A stretch of 64,000 nt of DNA from Hydrogenophaga sp. Root209 (GCF_001428625.1 NZ_LMIE01000003.1:63378-127377), one strand, 5' to 3'; shown: positions 53,204 through 62,536, counted from the first letter of the stretch. Translations and numbers: made by a program. The notes: generated from the sequence alone by a model not told the origin.

Positions 53204-53434
53204 GGCCGCTTCGACAAGCGCGACTTCATCTACAACCGTGAGCGCGACGAGTATCGATGCCCTGCCGGGCAGACGGTCATTCGCCGCTTCACCACCGTCG
53301 AGGACGGCACTCCGGCGGCCCGACGACGCATCAGCCGTTGGGAGCATGAAGACGTTCCAGAGATCGTCCAGGCACGCCGTGACGGGGCGCCCGAAGCCTC
53401 TCGACTTCGACAGCGCAAGGTGGAGCACTTGTGA
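53204..53434 (+). pseudogene. IS1182-family transposase remnant
   Basis: A 76-codon frame without a start resembles the C-terminal part of IS1182-type transposases: FDKRDFIYNRERDEYRCPAG, then VIRRFTTVEDG, then RRISRWEHEDVPEIVQARR and RQRKVEHL before a stop. Relative to the family, about 20 residues with the Cys cluster are missing between VEDG and RRIS, and the chain ends where VEHPFG normally leads into the last catalytic segment. A stop at 53189 closes the frame upstream. It is dead and shows past insertion behind gdhA. Terminal repeats were not found. Confidence 0.7.
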
Positions 53435-53723
53435 TTGCCACTTCGCTGCCGTCAAGCCACTGCAATTGCTACGGGGTGTTCGGCCGAGCACCGAAGTTGT
53501 TTGCGCACAGCCTCGACTGGACTCGGACATTCGTCGTTGAACCGTACCTCTGGTTTTGAAAAGTCCGGAAGTCGGGGAAGTGGCTGTTGGGTACAGCCAC
53601 CGATGCAGTCCGAAAGGCGGCTGTATTGAGGTGCTGCGGTCATGGGGCTTTCACGACGCGGCTGGCGCCGCGCCACCAACCGCTTCCCCATCACGGAATC
53701 CACCCCTGAACACGATGCACCGC
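53435..53723. other. Gene-free region between transposase remnant and MFS gene
   Basis: No supported gene is seen. The minus strand has an 83-codon open frame at 53452-53703 (reading LSDCIGGCTQQPLPRLPDFS in part) without a recognisable fold or ribosome-binding site. Composition is less GC-biased than the neighbours. It is probably decayed mobile-element sequence continuous with the IS1182-like remnant. Confidence 0.4.
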
Positions 53724-55322
53724 TCAGGAGGCCCCCGCCGTCGTCTCCATCAGGCTGCGTGTGACGCGCGGCGGCTCCTCACCGAGGTGAAAAGCCAGCT
53801 TGCGGTCACGCAGCGCGACGTCGGCGGCGGTGACGCGGTCGAAGCGCCGCAGGTGATCGGTCCAGGACTCGTCGATGATGACCTCGACAAAACGGCTGGG
53901 TTCGTGGATGTCGTGCAGCAGCTCCCACGACAAGGCCCCGTGGCGCAAGCGGCTGCGGCGCCCCTCGCCCAGCATCAGGCCGCGGAAGTCGGCCGCGCGT
54001 GCCGGATCGATGCGGTACTCCACCATCACCATCACATGGCCCCGGGGCGGTGGTTCTGTGATCTGGGGCGCCGGAAAAATGCGCTTGGGCGTGAGGTCGT
54101 CTTCCAGGCCGGAGTCGGGCATCAGGCGGTTGGCCAGAAACATGGAAAGCAGCCCGGTCACGGAAGCGATGCCCAGGCTGACCGGCACGCTGGTCCAGGT
54201 AGCGACTTGCCCCCAGATTGCAGCACCCAGGGCGCTGGCGCCCATGATCGCCATCTGGTACATGGACATGCCGCGCGCGCGCACCCAGTCGGGCAGGCCC
54301 ATCTGGATCGAGACGCTGAGCGTGTTGGCGGAGGTGATCCAGGCCGCGCCGCCCAGAAACATCGCGGGCACCGCCACCCAGACCTGGTCGGTCAACGCCA
54401 TGGTCGCCATGGCGCCCGCCTGCAGGGCCGTGCCGCGCAGGACGAGACCGTCGCGCGGATACCGGCGGCGCAAGGCGGGCAGAAACGCCGCAGAAGCGAT
54501 GGCGCCCGCGCCCATGGCGGCCAGTAGCAGGGTAAAGGTACCGGCACCGCCGCCCTGCATGCCTCGCGCCAGCAGGGCCAGCAGCGCCAGCAGTGCGGTT
54601 GAGTGGAAGAAGAAGATCGAGATGCGCAGCAACACGCCCTTCAGGTGGTAGGACTGGGCCACGTACTGCAGGCCCACCCGCATTGCGGTGCCCAGGCGCT
54701 CGCGCCCCAGCGGGTGCGGCTTGTGCTCGTGCTTCCAGCGGCTGATGATGACCGCGGCCACCACAGACAACACCGCGTTGAGCAGGAACACCCAGGCGCT
54801 GCCGGCGCTGGCGATCAGCGCGCCGGCCAGCAGCGGGCCGATGATGCGCGAGGCGTTCATCGACACGCCGTTGAGTGCCAGCGCCGCAGGCAACTGATAC
54901 CGGGGAACGATCGTGGGCACGATGGCCGAGAACACCGGCCAGCGCATCGCCATGCCGATGCCGTTGAAAAACGTCAGTGCCAGCAGCAGGGCCGGGGTTA
55001 TCGCGCCCAGAAAGATGAAGGCGCTCAGAATCGACGCCACCACCGCCACCCACAGTTGGGTGAAGAGGAAGAAGTGCTTGCGGTTCAGGCCGTCGGCCAG
55101 CGCGCCGCTGGGCAGACCCAGCAGGAACACCGGCAAGGTGGACGCCGTCTGCACCAGCGCGACCCACAGCGGTGTTGTGGTGAGCGAAGTCATCATCCAG
55201 GCTGCCGCCACATCGCTCATCCACATGCACACGTTGGCCATGAGCCAGGTGATCCACAACATGCGGAAGAGTGGCTGGCGCAGCGGTGCGATGGGAGACA
55301 GATCGTCGTCGGAGCGGGGCAT
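53724..55322 (-). CDS. MFS transporter (EntS/MFS_3 group) with C-terminal monooxygenase-like domain
   Basis: A 532-residue protein. Residues 1-410 form a 12-segment MFS carrier of the group that includes the enterobactin exporter EntS (RQPLFRMLWITWLMANVCMW, then GALADGLNRKHFFL). Residues about 430-520 (MVMVEYRIDPARAADFRGLM, HEPSRFVEVIIDESWTDHLR) look like a small antibiotic-biosynthesis-monooxygenase/dimeric alpha-beta barrel domain. This carrier-plus-barrel layout recurs in the family, but the role of the soluble part is unknown. It is probably a separate unit from the dehydrogenase gene upstream (94-base gap). Confidence 0.87.
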   Translation of the reverse strand: MPRSDDDLSPIAPLRQPLFRMLWITWLMANVCMWMSDVAAAWMMTSLTTTPLWVALVQTASTLPVFLLGLPSGALADGLNRKHFFLFTQLWVAVVASILSAFIFLGAITPALLLALTFFNGIGMAMRWPVFSAIVPTIVPRYQLPAALALNGVSMNASRIIGPLLAGALIASAGSAWVFLLNAVLSVVAAVIISRWKHEHKPHPLGRERLGTAMRVGLQYVAQSYHLKGVLLRISIFFFHSTALLALLALLARGMQGGGAGTFTLLLAAMGAGAIASAAFLPALRRRYPRDGLVLRGTALQAGAMATMALTDQVWVAVPAMFLGGAAWITSANTLSVSIQMGLPDWVRARGMSMYQMAIMGASALGAAIWGQVATWTSVPVSLGIASVTGLLSMFLANRLMPDSGLEDDLTPKRIFPAPQITEPPPRGHVMVMVEYRIDPARAADFRGLMLGEGRRSRLRHGALSWELLHDIHEPSRFVEVIIDESWTDHLRRFDRVTAADVALRDRKLAFHLGEEPPRVTRSLMETTAGAS

Positions 55323-55416
55323 AGGGGCACTAATGTAGAGGCCGGGATTCCTTTCTGGTGGGAAAGGCTTGAATCACCCCGTGAAATTGAGTGCCGCCAA
55401 GGACGCACAGAGTGAC

Positions 55417-56397
55417 TCAATCGTCCAGCAGAAGCATTGATCGGCCCTCTATCCATGCCCCTATGTTTTCAATCACACCCGCATAAAAAGCTGCCAGATT
55501 TTCCTGCGTGGCATAGCCCAGATGGGGTGTGAGAACCACGTTGTCAAGTCGACAAATGGGGTGCTGCTTTGGCAGTGGTTCCTGCCAGAACACATCCAGC
55601 CCGGCGCCACCGATGTGACGCTGAGACAACGCATCCAGCAGAGCGAGCTCATCGACCAGACCCGCTCGCGCGGTATTGATGAGATAGGCGCCCGGTTTCA
55701 TTTGCGAAAGTCGATGAGCAGACACCAGGCCGGCCGTGCTTTCACTGAGCACAAGGTGCAGGGACAACACATCCGACTGGTCGAACAGGGCGTCGCAACT
55801 GACCAAACTCGCTCCTGCTGTTTGCGCGCGCTCCTGGGTGAGGTGGGGGCTCCAGGCGATCACCTTCATGCCCATGGCCCGACCCACCTGTGCCATTTGC
55901 CGACCAATGTTTCCCAAGCCTGCGAGCCCAAGCACACGACCGGACAAGGTCTCAGCCAACACAGGTTGCCACTCTCCGCGCAAGAGCGCCTGGTGTGATG
56001 GCAAGACGTTTTTTGTCAAAGCCAGGATGAGCGCCCAAGCCGTTTCGGCTGTGCCGGTGCGGCCGGTGCGACCTCCGAGAGCGCCCGTGACCACGATGCC
56101 ACGACGGCGACACGCGTCCAGATCGATCGCCGCGTTGCGTTGGCCGGTGGTGGCCAGCAAGCGCAGCCTTGGAAGCCGCTCAATCACACGCCCTGGGAAT
56201 GCCGTTCGCTCTCGCATGGCCACCACCACGTCCGCGTCTCGCAGCCACTCGACCAGCTCGTCTTCGCTGCGCGCTGACCGTGTTTGAAATCGCAGTTGAG
56301 GCTCACCAGGCAGAGCGTCCCAGTTCGCCAGACCCCGAGCAACCCCCTGGTAGTCGTCGAGAACAACAATTACCAGGGAAGGGGCGCGGCCGGTCAT
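55417..56397 (-). CDS. D-2-hydroxyacid dehydrogenase
   Basis: A 326-residue NAD(P)-dependent dehydrogenase that interconverts a D-2-hydroxy acid and a 2-oxo acid. The dinucleotide motif is GLAGLGNIGRQMAQVGRAMG. The catalytic Arg is in LINTARAGLVDE, the Glu in FWQEPLP and the His in LTPHLGYATQE. The N-terminal substrate domain has ATTGQRNAAIDL. The ATG at 56397 is preferred; a TTG three codons upstream is possible. It follows the Bug gene by 13 bases and is the last gene of the catabolic cluster 55417-63715. Substrate may be the hydroxyacid formed after hydration by MaoC. Confidence 0.9.
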   Translation of the reverse strand: MTGRAPSLVIVVLDDYQGVARGLANWDALPGEPQLRFQTRSARSEDELVEWLRDADVVVAMRERTAFPGRVIERLPRLRLLATTGQRNAAIDLDACRRRGIVVTGALGGRTGRTGTAETAWALILALTKNVLPSHQALLRGEWQPVLAETLSGRVLGLAGLGNIGRQMAQVGRAMGMKVIAWSPHLTQERAQTAGASLVSCDALFDQSDVLSLHLVLSESTAGLVSAHRLSQMKPGAYLINTARAGLVDELALLDALSQRHIGGAGLDVFWQEPLPKQHPICRLDNVVLTPHLGYATQENLAAFYAGVIENIGAWIEGRSMLLLDD

Positions 56398-56410
56398 CTG
56401 TAGCAACGCG

Positions 56411-57376
56411 TCAGTTGAGCGTGATGTTCGCCTTCTTCACCACGGCACCCCACTTGAGGGACTCCTGCTGCATCAGCGCACGGTATTCCTCGGGGGTCGT
56501 TGACGATGCCTGAGCGCCCATGGTGGCGATGCGTGCAACCACCTCGGGCGTCTTGAGCGTGGTCACGAGTGCGGCGTGCATTTTCTGCGTAATGGCCTGA
56601 GGTGTCCCTTTGGCAGCAATGATGCCGTAGCTGGATTCCGAGACCACACCAGGCAATCCCAGTTCAGCGGTGGTGGGCACATCGGGCAAGGACTCGTTTC
56701 GACGCGGTGCGGACACCGCCAGTATCTTGATCCCACGGCTGGTGAACGGTTTCACCGCCGACAAGTCTGCAGCCAACACCTGAATTTCCCCACTCAGCAA
56801 CGCAGTGATCGCAGGTGCCGCGCCTTTGTACGGCACATGCATCATCTTGATCCCAGCCTCTTGCGCAAACAATTCGGCGCCCAGGTGGGGCGTGGTGGCA
56901 TTGCCGGCCGAGCCATAGTTCATCGCACCAGGATCTTTCTTCGCCAAAGCCACCAGCTCTTGCAAGGTATTGACCGACACCTTGGGGCCCACTGTGATGA
57001 CCTGCGGAACACGGGCTACCAGCGACACGTAGTTGATTTCATCCACCACGTAGGGCATTTTCTGCAGGTGAGGCAACACGGTGATGCCACCCGGCACGCC
57101 GAAGCCGAAGGTGTAGCCGTCTGGTTCCGCCTTGATGGTGGCGTCCATACCGATCACACCACTGGCCCCTGCCTTGTTGTCCACCACGATGCTCTGCCCC
57201 AGCACCTCACCGAGACGGGGAGCAATGGCTCGCGCAAGTTGGTCCACCGGGCCTCCGGGTGGATAGGGCACGATGAGTTTGATCGGGTGGGCTGGCCAGC
57301 TGGTCTGAGCCTGCACAGGTGCCACGAGGCCAGCCAAGATGGCCGAGCCGAGGGTGAGAAGGAATCGTTTGTTCAT
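56411..57376 (-). CDS. Bug/TctC-family periplasmic solute-binding protein
   Basis: A 321-residue binding protein. The signal peptide (about 1-23) ends LVAPVQAQ; the signature segments are IKLIVPYPPGGPVDQLARAI and IVVDNKAGASGVIGMDA. The start at 57376 has GGAGA upstream and gives the signal peptide, whereas a start at 57424 lies in the MaoC gene. It lies between MaoC and dehydrogenase genes in the catabolic cluster, so its ligand is probably the acid that the CoA-transferases activate. No TctA/TctB genes are present in the window, so transport would need a remote membrane partner. Confidence 0.9.
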   Translation of the reverse strand: MNKRFLLTLGSAILAGLVAPVQAQTSWPAHPIKLIVPYPPGGPVDQLARAIAPRLGEVLGQSIVVDNKAGASGVIGMDATIKAEPDGYTFGFGVPGGITVLPHLQKMPYVVDEINYVSLVARVPQVITVGPKVSVNTLQELVALAKKDPGAMNYGSAGNATTPHLGAELFAQEAGIKMMHVPYKGAAPAITALLSGEIQVLAADLSAVKPFTSRGIKILAVSAPRRNESLPDVPTTAELGLPGVVSESSYGIIAAKGTPQAITQKMHAALVTTLKTPEVVARIATMGAQASSTTPEEYRALMQQESLKWGAVVKKANITLN

Positions 57377-57420
57377 GTCATGTCTCCTTGGATGGTTGAA
57401 CAGGGTGAGGGGTGAGTGGC

Positions 57421-57879
57421 TCATTCGTCCTGCATCAGCAGGATGAATTCGGCCACGAGCGCCGGGCGCTCGCTGCCTTCAATTTCAAATTCGCACACGG
57501 TGGCCATGCGCGTGGCCGCGCCCACTCGCTCAGCGGTCTTCAGCGTCTGGTGCAAGCGCACCCGTGAACCGACCGGGACGGGTGCGGTGTAGCGCACCCG
57601 ATCCGATCCGTAGTTCAGACCCTTGCCTCGGCGCTCGACGCGAAAGATGTCGCGTTGCATCCGGGGCACCAGCGACAACACGAACAACCCGTGGGCAATG
57701 GTCTTGCCATGAGGCATCTCCCGGCTCGCCCTCTCGGTGTCCACGTGGATCCAGAAGTCGTCACCCGTGAGCGCGGCAAATCCATCAATGTGGCGCTGTT
57801 CGATGGTGAACCAGTCGCTGGTGCCGAGCTTCTGGCCGACATGGCCCAGCAACTCGCGAGGGGTTTCAAGTTCCAGCAT
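57421..57879 (-). CDS. MaoC-family enoyl-CoA hydratase
   Basis: A 152-residue hotdog-fold hydratase. The hydratase motif is visible in FAALTGDDFWIHVDTERASR, with the Asp and His of the catalytic pair, followed by GKTIAHGLFVLSLVP. It adds water to an enoyl-CoA, usually giving the R-3-hydroxyacyl-CoA. It sits 17 bases downstream of the alpha/beta-hydrolase gene and upstream of the Bug gene. In the cluster it would act directly after the acyl-CoA dehydrogenase. Confidence 0.9.
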   Translation of the reverse strand: MLELETPRELLGHVGQKLGTSDWFTIEQRHIDGFAALTGDDFWIHVDTERASREMPHGKTIAHGLFVLSLVPRMQRDIFRVERRGKGLNYGSDRVRYTAPVPVGSRVRLHQTLKTAERVGAATRMATVCEFEIEGSERPALVAEFILLMQDE

Positions 57880-57896
57880 GGCGCTGCCCGGCCCGC

Positions 57897-58853
57897 TCAG
57901 GTGGCGTGCCGGCGCAAGAAGGCCAGCACCGTTCTGTTGAACACGGCGGGTTGCTCCCAGTTCGCACAGTGCCCGGCTTCGGGCACGATCACCGCCTCGG
58001 CATGAGGCATGTGAGAGGCCTGCATGCGCAACAGGGCCGGCGGGGTGTAGAGGTCACCATCACCCGTCATCAGCAACGTGGGTGTCTTGATGCTTTCGAG
58101 CCGTTCCCAAGTCAGTTCATGGGGTCGCTTGGCGCTGATGCGTGGGCCGACGCTGGCCTCCTTGGACAGCTTGACCCATGCCGCCACGCCCTCTGGGTTT
58201 CCGGCGCGGTACGAAGGATGCAGCTCCTTGACCTCCACCGGCAAGGCGTTGAATTCCTTGGGACGCAGGCGGCGGTTGGCCTCCAGGTAGTCCTTTTCCG
58301 AGTCGGCAATGCCCAGGTAGGAAGAGGCAATGGTCAGGCTGCGCAGCTTATGCGGATACACCAGCGCGAAATCCAGCGCGAAGAAGGCACCATGGGCAAT
58401 GGCCACCAGATGCACTTTGTCGAGCTTGAGGTGTTCGATCAGTTGATTCAAGTCTTCGAACGCAGCGCCAGGTTCTTGCGGATTGCCGGATTCGGACCGG
58501 AAATAGCCGCGTCGCGAATAGCCGATGGCACGGTAGCCCGCCGCAGCGAATACAGGTTGCTGGTAACCCCAGCCGGCACCGCTTTGCGAGCCCGCATGCA
58601 TGAAGATGACCGGCTGGCCATTGCCGCCCGTGTCCCAGTACCACAGCTTGGCTCCACCCACATCGACCGTGCCTTCAAAGCTCGGGGCAGGGTTTGGCAT
58701 CTCGGCCGGCACCCACACGGGCCCTGCAGCGGCGGAAGCAGGCAAGGGCAGCGCCGCAGCACCCGCCGCACTGCCCGCGACGGCCATCAACTTGAGCCAA
58801 TCCCGGCGCTGGACGCTTCCCGTGGTGCTTGCGCCGAAGGTGAGGTTGGTCAT
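57897..58853 (-). CDS. Tat-exported alpha/beta-hydrolase fold protein lacking the nucleophile
   Basis: A 318-residue protein with a twin-arginine signal (QRRDWLKLMAVAGSAAGAAA) and an alpha/beta-hydrolase fold. The oxyanion segment is VIFMHAGSQSGAGWGYQQ. The nucleophile elbow, normally GxSxG, reads LVAIAHGAFFALD, so the serine position appears to be Ala and the first Gly is also changed. The acid (TGDGDLYTPP) and the His (EAGHCANWEQ) remain. It may be inactive, use another residue, or do non-hydrolytic chemistry in the periplasm. It is part of the CoA-ester catabolic cluster, yet is the one exported enzyme there. Confidence 0.85.
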   Translation of the reverse strand: MTNLTFGASTTGSVQRRDWLKLMAVAGSAAGAAALPLPASAAAGPVWVPAEMPNPAPSFEGTVDVGGAKLWYWDTGGNGQPVIFMHAGSQSGAGWGYQQPVFAAAGYRAIGYSRRGYFRSESGNPQEPGAAFEDLNQLIEHLKLDKVHLVAIAHGAFFALDFALVYPHKLRSLTIASSYLGIADSEKDYLEANRRLRPKEFNALPVEVKELHPSYRAGNPEGVAAWVKLSKEASVGPRISAKRPHELTWERLESIKTPTLLMTGDGDLYTPPALLRMQASHMPHAEAVIVPEAGHCANWEQPAVFNRTVLAFLRRHAT

Positions 58854-58912
58854 CCTGTTGTCTCCTTGTCGTGGCGGGGTTCAAATTGCTTCAATTGAGA
58901 ACAGATGCCTGC

Positions 58913-61219
58913 TCAGCTGGGCAGGTCGAGCACGACCTTGGCCAAGATGTTTCGCTGAATCTCGTTGCTGCCTGCAAACAGCTTGGCGTTCATCGCGTTG
59001 AACAGCGGCGCCATCACATGCATGTCGATTTCGTCGGTCAATGCCCTGTCGCGCATGGACCCGTAGTCCTGCGCCGACTCGATCAACAACAGCGCCAGGC
59101 GTTCGTAGGTCTCGGTGGACCAGATCTTGAGCATGGAAATCGATGGCGGGATCGGCTCTCCGCGCTTGGCAATCTCTGCGAAGCCGGCGTAGGCAGCGCC
59201 CAGGTCGGCGGTGTCGAGTTGCAACTCGGCAAAACGGGCAACAAAGGCCGGGTCATCGAACAAGCCGCGCTGGCGGGCCAGCTTCTCGACCTGGTGCAAG
59301 GTGTGCTGCGAATGTTTGGGGCTGCCGGTGAACAGGCGCTCGAATCCCAGCAACGCCTTGGCCACGGTCCAGCCTTGGTTGAGTTCGCCCACCAGGTTGT
59401 CGCGCGGCACACGCACGTTGTCGAAAAACACCTCGCAGAACTCGTGTTCAGCCGCAATGTTGCGAATGGGCCTAACCGTGATGCCCGGCGTCTTCAGGTC
59501 CACCAGCAGAAAGCTGATGCCGGCTTGCTTCTTCACCGTTTTGTCGGTCCGCACCAGCATGAACATGTGGGTGCCATCAGAGCCCCAGGTGGTCCAGGTC
59601 TTCTGCCCGTTGACGACAAAATGGTCTCCCTCCGATACCGCCTCGGTGCGCACAGCGGCCAGATCGGATCCGGCATTGGGCTCCGAATAGCCCTGCGTCC
59701 AGACATGTTCGCCGGACAGCACCTTGGGCAGAAAGCGCTGCCGCTGTTCCTCTGTTCCAAACCGCATCAGGATGGGCCCAATCATCACCAACCCCTGGTC
59801 GGGCGGTCGCGCCACTCCCCATGCCTCGGTCTCCTCGATGTAGGCGATCAGTTTGTCGGCCGGCAAACCCATGCCGCCGTGCTCGCGTGGCCACGCGGGC
59901 GCCAGCCAGCCCAGCCGTGAGAGCGTCATGTACCACTCGCGCGACTCTGCCCAGGTCTGCCGGTACGGCAGGTGACGCCTGTGTTCGGGGTAGTGCTGCG
60001 CGAACAGCTCGCGCACCATGGCGCGAAACTCGGCCTCTGGCATGGTCTCCCAAACCAGATCGTTCGGAAACTCGCGGCGATGAAGGTGAGCAACATCGCT
60101 GAGAACAGGCTCGGACCGGTTGGCACTTGATGTAAGCGACATCCAGCGACGCCGGTGCGACGCGGCATTGCCCCAGCGGCTGGCCAGGGTCATCGCGCGC
60201 TTGAAGTACAGGCCGACGTCGTACTCGTTGGTGGTGCCAATGGCGCCGTGCAACTGGATGGCCATGCGGGTGGTCTCGGTCGCGGCCTGGGCACACCGGG
60301 CCTTCACGCGGCTGGCCACCGAGGCCAGGTTTCCATCGTTTACCGTGCCCAGTCCGTCACGCAGACAGGCTGCCGCCAGTTCGACCTGGATCAGCCCATC
60401 CACCAGTCGGTGTTGCAAAGCCTGAAAAGTCCCGATCGGTTTGCCAAACTGCACACGGGTGGTGAGGTAGTCGCGCGTCAGCTCCAGGGCGCGGCGGGCG
60501 ATCCCCAGCAGCTCGGCCGCTTGCGCGATGCGCGCAAGGTCGTTGGCATGGTGCAGAGCAGCCAACGCGTCGTCGCCTTGTGCGAGCAACTGCGCCTCGG
60601 CATTGTCCAGGCCCAATGTGGCGATGGCGCTGCCATCAACACCAGCGTCGCACGCCAGTGAGAGGCCTGCCGCACCGGCCGCCACCCAGAACAGGCCCAT
60701 GCCGTCTTCGACGACGGCACAAACGATCCAGCCATCGGCGCCCGGGCCGGGCCTCACAAAACGCTTCTGGCCGGTAAGAGCAACACACCCACCATCCATG
60801 CGAGCGCTGGTCATGCCCAGACCGGCCTCGACTTCACCGGCACTCTCCTGCCAGGCGAGTCCGGCCACCGTGGCGCCCGACTGAATGCTGTTCAGCAGCT
60901 CATCCCTCAAGTCTCCAGGTGGCAGCCGTGCCAACAAGGCCAGGGGCTGCACCCCGGCGTCCACCAGCGGCTCCGGCAACAAGTGGCGCCCGGCCTCTTC
61001 AGCAATGGCAGCCACCTCGGCAATGCCGAGACCGAGGCCACCATCTGCCTCCGGCACGAGCACAGACAGCCACCCGAGTTCGGCCAACTGCAGCCATACC
61101 GCGCGGTCAAAACCACCGCCAGCGTCTTCAAGCGCCCTCACCCGCTGGCGCTGGTCCTGGGCGCCCAAGTAGCCACTGGCGCTGTCCCGAAACATGGTGA
61201 TCGACTCCATGTCGTTCAT
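58913..61219 (-). CDS. Fused double acyl-CoA dehydrogenase
   Basis: A 768-residue protein made of two complete acyl-CoA dehydrogenase units. Unit 1 (about 1-360) has LGWLSVLVPEADGGLGLG and QLHGAIGTTNEYDVGLYFKR. Unit 2 (about 385-768) has LGWLAPAWPREHGGMGLPAD, the FAD/substrate segment WTQGYSEPNAGSDLAAVRTE and the end AGSNEIQRNILAKVV. In unit 2 the MCAD-type EGT glutamate is Ala (FAGSN), as in heteromeric FadE pairs. Two-subunit acyl-CoA dehydrogenases exist as separate genes; here they are one chain. It follows the CoA-transferase gene after one base. Confidence 0.88.
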   Translation of the reverse strand: MNDMESITMFRDSASGYLGAQDQRQRVRALEDAGGGFDRAVWLQLAELGWLSVLVPEADGGLGLGIAEVAAIAEEAGRHLLPEPLVDAGVQPLALLARLPPGDLRDELLNSIQSGATVAGLAWQESAGEVEAGLGMTSARMDGGCVALTGQKRFVRPGPGADGWIVCAVVEDGMGLFWVAAGAAGLSLACDAGVDGSAIATLGLDNAEAQLLAQGDDALAALHHANDLARIAQAAELLGIARRALELTRDYLTTRVQFGKPIGTFQALQHRLVDGLIQVELAAACLRDGLGTVNDGNLASVASRVKARCAQAATETTRMAIQLHGAIGTTNEYDVGLYFKRAMTLASRWGNAASHRRRWMSLTSSANRSEPVLSDVAHLHRREFPNDLVWETMPEAEFRAMVRELFAQHYPEHRRHLPYRQTWAESREWYMTLSRLGWLAPAWPREHGGMGLPADKLIAYIEETEAWGVARPPDQGLVMIGPILMRFGTEEQRQRFLPKVLSGEHVWTQGYSEPNAGSDLAAVRTEAVSEGDHFVVNGQKTWTTWGSDGTHMFMLVRTDKTVKKQAGISFLLVDLKTPGITVRPIRNIAAEHEFCEVFFDNVRVPRDNLVGELNQGWTVAKALLGFERLFTGSPKHSQHTLHQVEKLARQRGLFDDPAFVARFAELQLDTADLGAAYAGFAEIAKRGEPIPPSISMLKIWSTETYERLALLLIESAQDYGSMRDRALTDEIDMHVMAPLFNAMNAKLFAGSNEIQRNILAKVVLDLPS

Positions 61220-61220
61220 T

Positions 61221-62441
61221 TCAGATCACCCCTTTTTGTCGGAGCTCGGTCAAGCGCGCTTCGCTCAGAGACAACCGCTCGCGCAACACCTCTTCGGTGT
61301 GCTCCCCCAGCATCGGCGGTGCTCGGTGGTATTGCACGGGTGTGGCCGAGAACTTCACCGGGTTGGCCACCTGTGGCACCGTGCCGGTCGCCGCGTGGTT
61401 CATCTCCATCTGCATCCCCCGGTGAACGATCTGCGGGTCGGAGAACACGTCAGCAAAACCGTTGATGGGCCCACTCGGCACACCAGCAGCCTCGAAGGCT
61501 TCATGCCAATGGCGCACATCACGCCGTACCAATTGTTCGGCCAACATGGGCACCAGCACCAGACGGTGTTGAGCCCGCAGGGGGTTGGTTCTGAATCGTT
61601 CATCACTGGCCAGTTCAGGCACGCCCAGCACCCGACAGAAAGCGACAAACTGCGTGTCATTGCCAACCGCCACCACGATCTGGCCGTCAGCGCATTCAAA
61701 GGATTGCCAAGGGCAAGTGATGGGAGATGCATTGCCCAGGCGGGGTGGCTGCTGCCCCGACAACAAATACATCATGGCCACATGCGAAATGGAAGCCACC
61801 TGGGCATCGAGCAGCGCAAGGTCGATATGCTGCCCCTCACCTGAAACCATGTCCCGGTGGCGCAGGGCAGCCAGGATGGCGCTCACAGCGTAGAAACCCG
61901 CGGTGATGTCGCCCACCGAGTAGCCCACGCGCATGGGACCACCGCCTGGTTCACCGCCGGCGTGACCGGTGATGCTCATCAGTCCGCTCATCGACTGAAA
62001 AAGGGGGTCGTAGCCCGGCAGGTGGCTGTAGGGGCCGGACTGACCGAATCCGCTGATCGAGCAGTACACCAGCCGAGGATTCACCGCGTGCAAGGCAGAA
62101 AAATCCAGTCCGTATCTGGCGAGATCACCAGCCTTGAAGTTCTCGATCACGATATCGCTGCTGGTCGCCAGCTCGCGCACCAGCGCCTGGCCAGCGGGTT
62201 GGGCGATGTCGATCGTGATGGAACGTTTGCCGCGGTTCATTGCCAGAAAAGACGAGGTTTCAGAGGTCTCGTTGCCTCGCGCGTCGCGTGCCCTCAAGCC
62301 TTGATGTCTTACATCGTCGCCACGGCCGGGACGTTCAACCTTGACGACGTCTGCGCCAAAGTCGGCCAGCATCTGCGCGGCCCAAGGGCCGGAAAAAACG
62401 CGACTCAGATCCAGCACACGTACGCCATTCAAACTGCTCAT
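61221..62441 (-). CDS. CaiB/BaiF (family III) CoA-transferase
   Basis: A 406-residue family III CoA-transferase that moves CoA from a donor such as succinyl-CoA to a free acid through an aspartyl anhydride. The N-terminal signature is VRVLDLSRVFSGPWAAQMLA and DVVKVERPGRGD. The catalytic Asp is in LPGYDPLFQSMSGLMSITG, followed by GGPMRVGYSVGD. The ATG at 62441 is preceded by AGAGGA and gives the family start; a start at 62468 lacks this. It is paired with a second CoA-transferase gene upstream. One may activate and the other may serve a downstream acid, or they may form a heteromer. Confidence 0.9.
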   Translation of the reverse strand: MSSLNGVRVLDLSRVFSGPWAAQMLADFGADVVKVERPGRGDDVRHQGLRARDARGNETSETSSFLAMNRGKRSITIDIAQPAGQALVRELATSSDIVIENFKAGDLARYGLDFSALHAVNPRLVYCSISGFGQSGPYSHLPGYDPLFQSMSGLMSITGHAGGEPGGGPMRVGYSVGDITAGFYAVSAILAALRHRDMVSGEGQHIDLALLDAQVASISHVAMMYLLSGQQPPRLGNASPITCPWQSFECADGQIVVAVGNDTQFVAFCRVLGVPELASDERFRTNPLRAQHRLVLVPMLAEQLVRRDVRHWHEAFEAAGVPSGPINGFADVFSDPQIVHRGMQMEMNHAATGTVPQVANPVKFSATPVQYHRAPPMLGEHTEEVLRERLSLSEARLTELRQKGVI

Positions 62442-62536
62442 CGCATCGATCCTCTTGTGTATTGCCATCGTCTGTGCATGGATCGGAATTTAGATGCGTG
62501 CGCACCATCGAGCCAGACACCCGACAGGCAAAGCAG

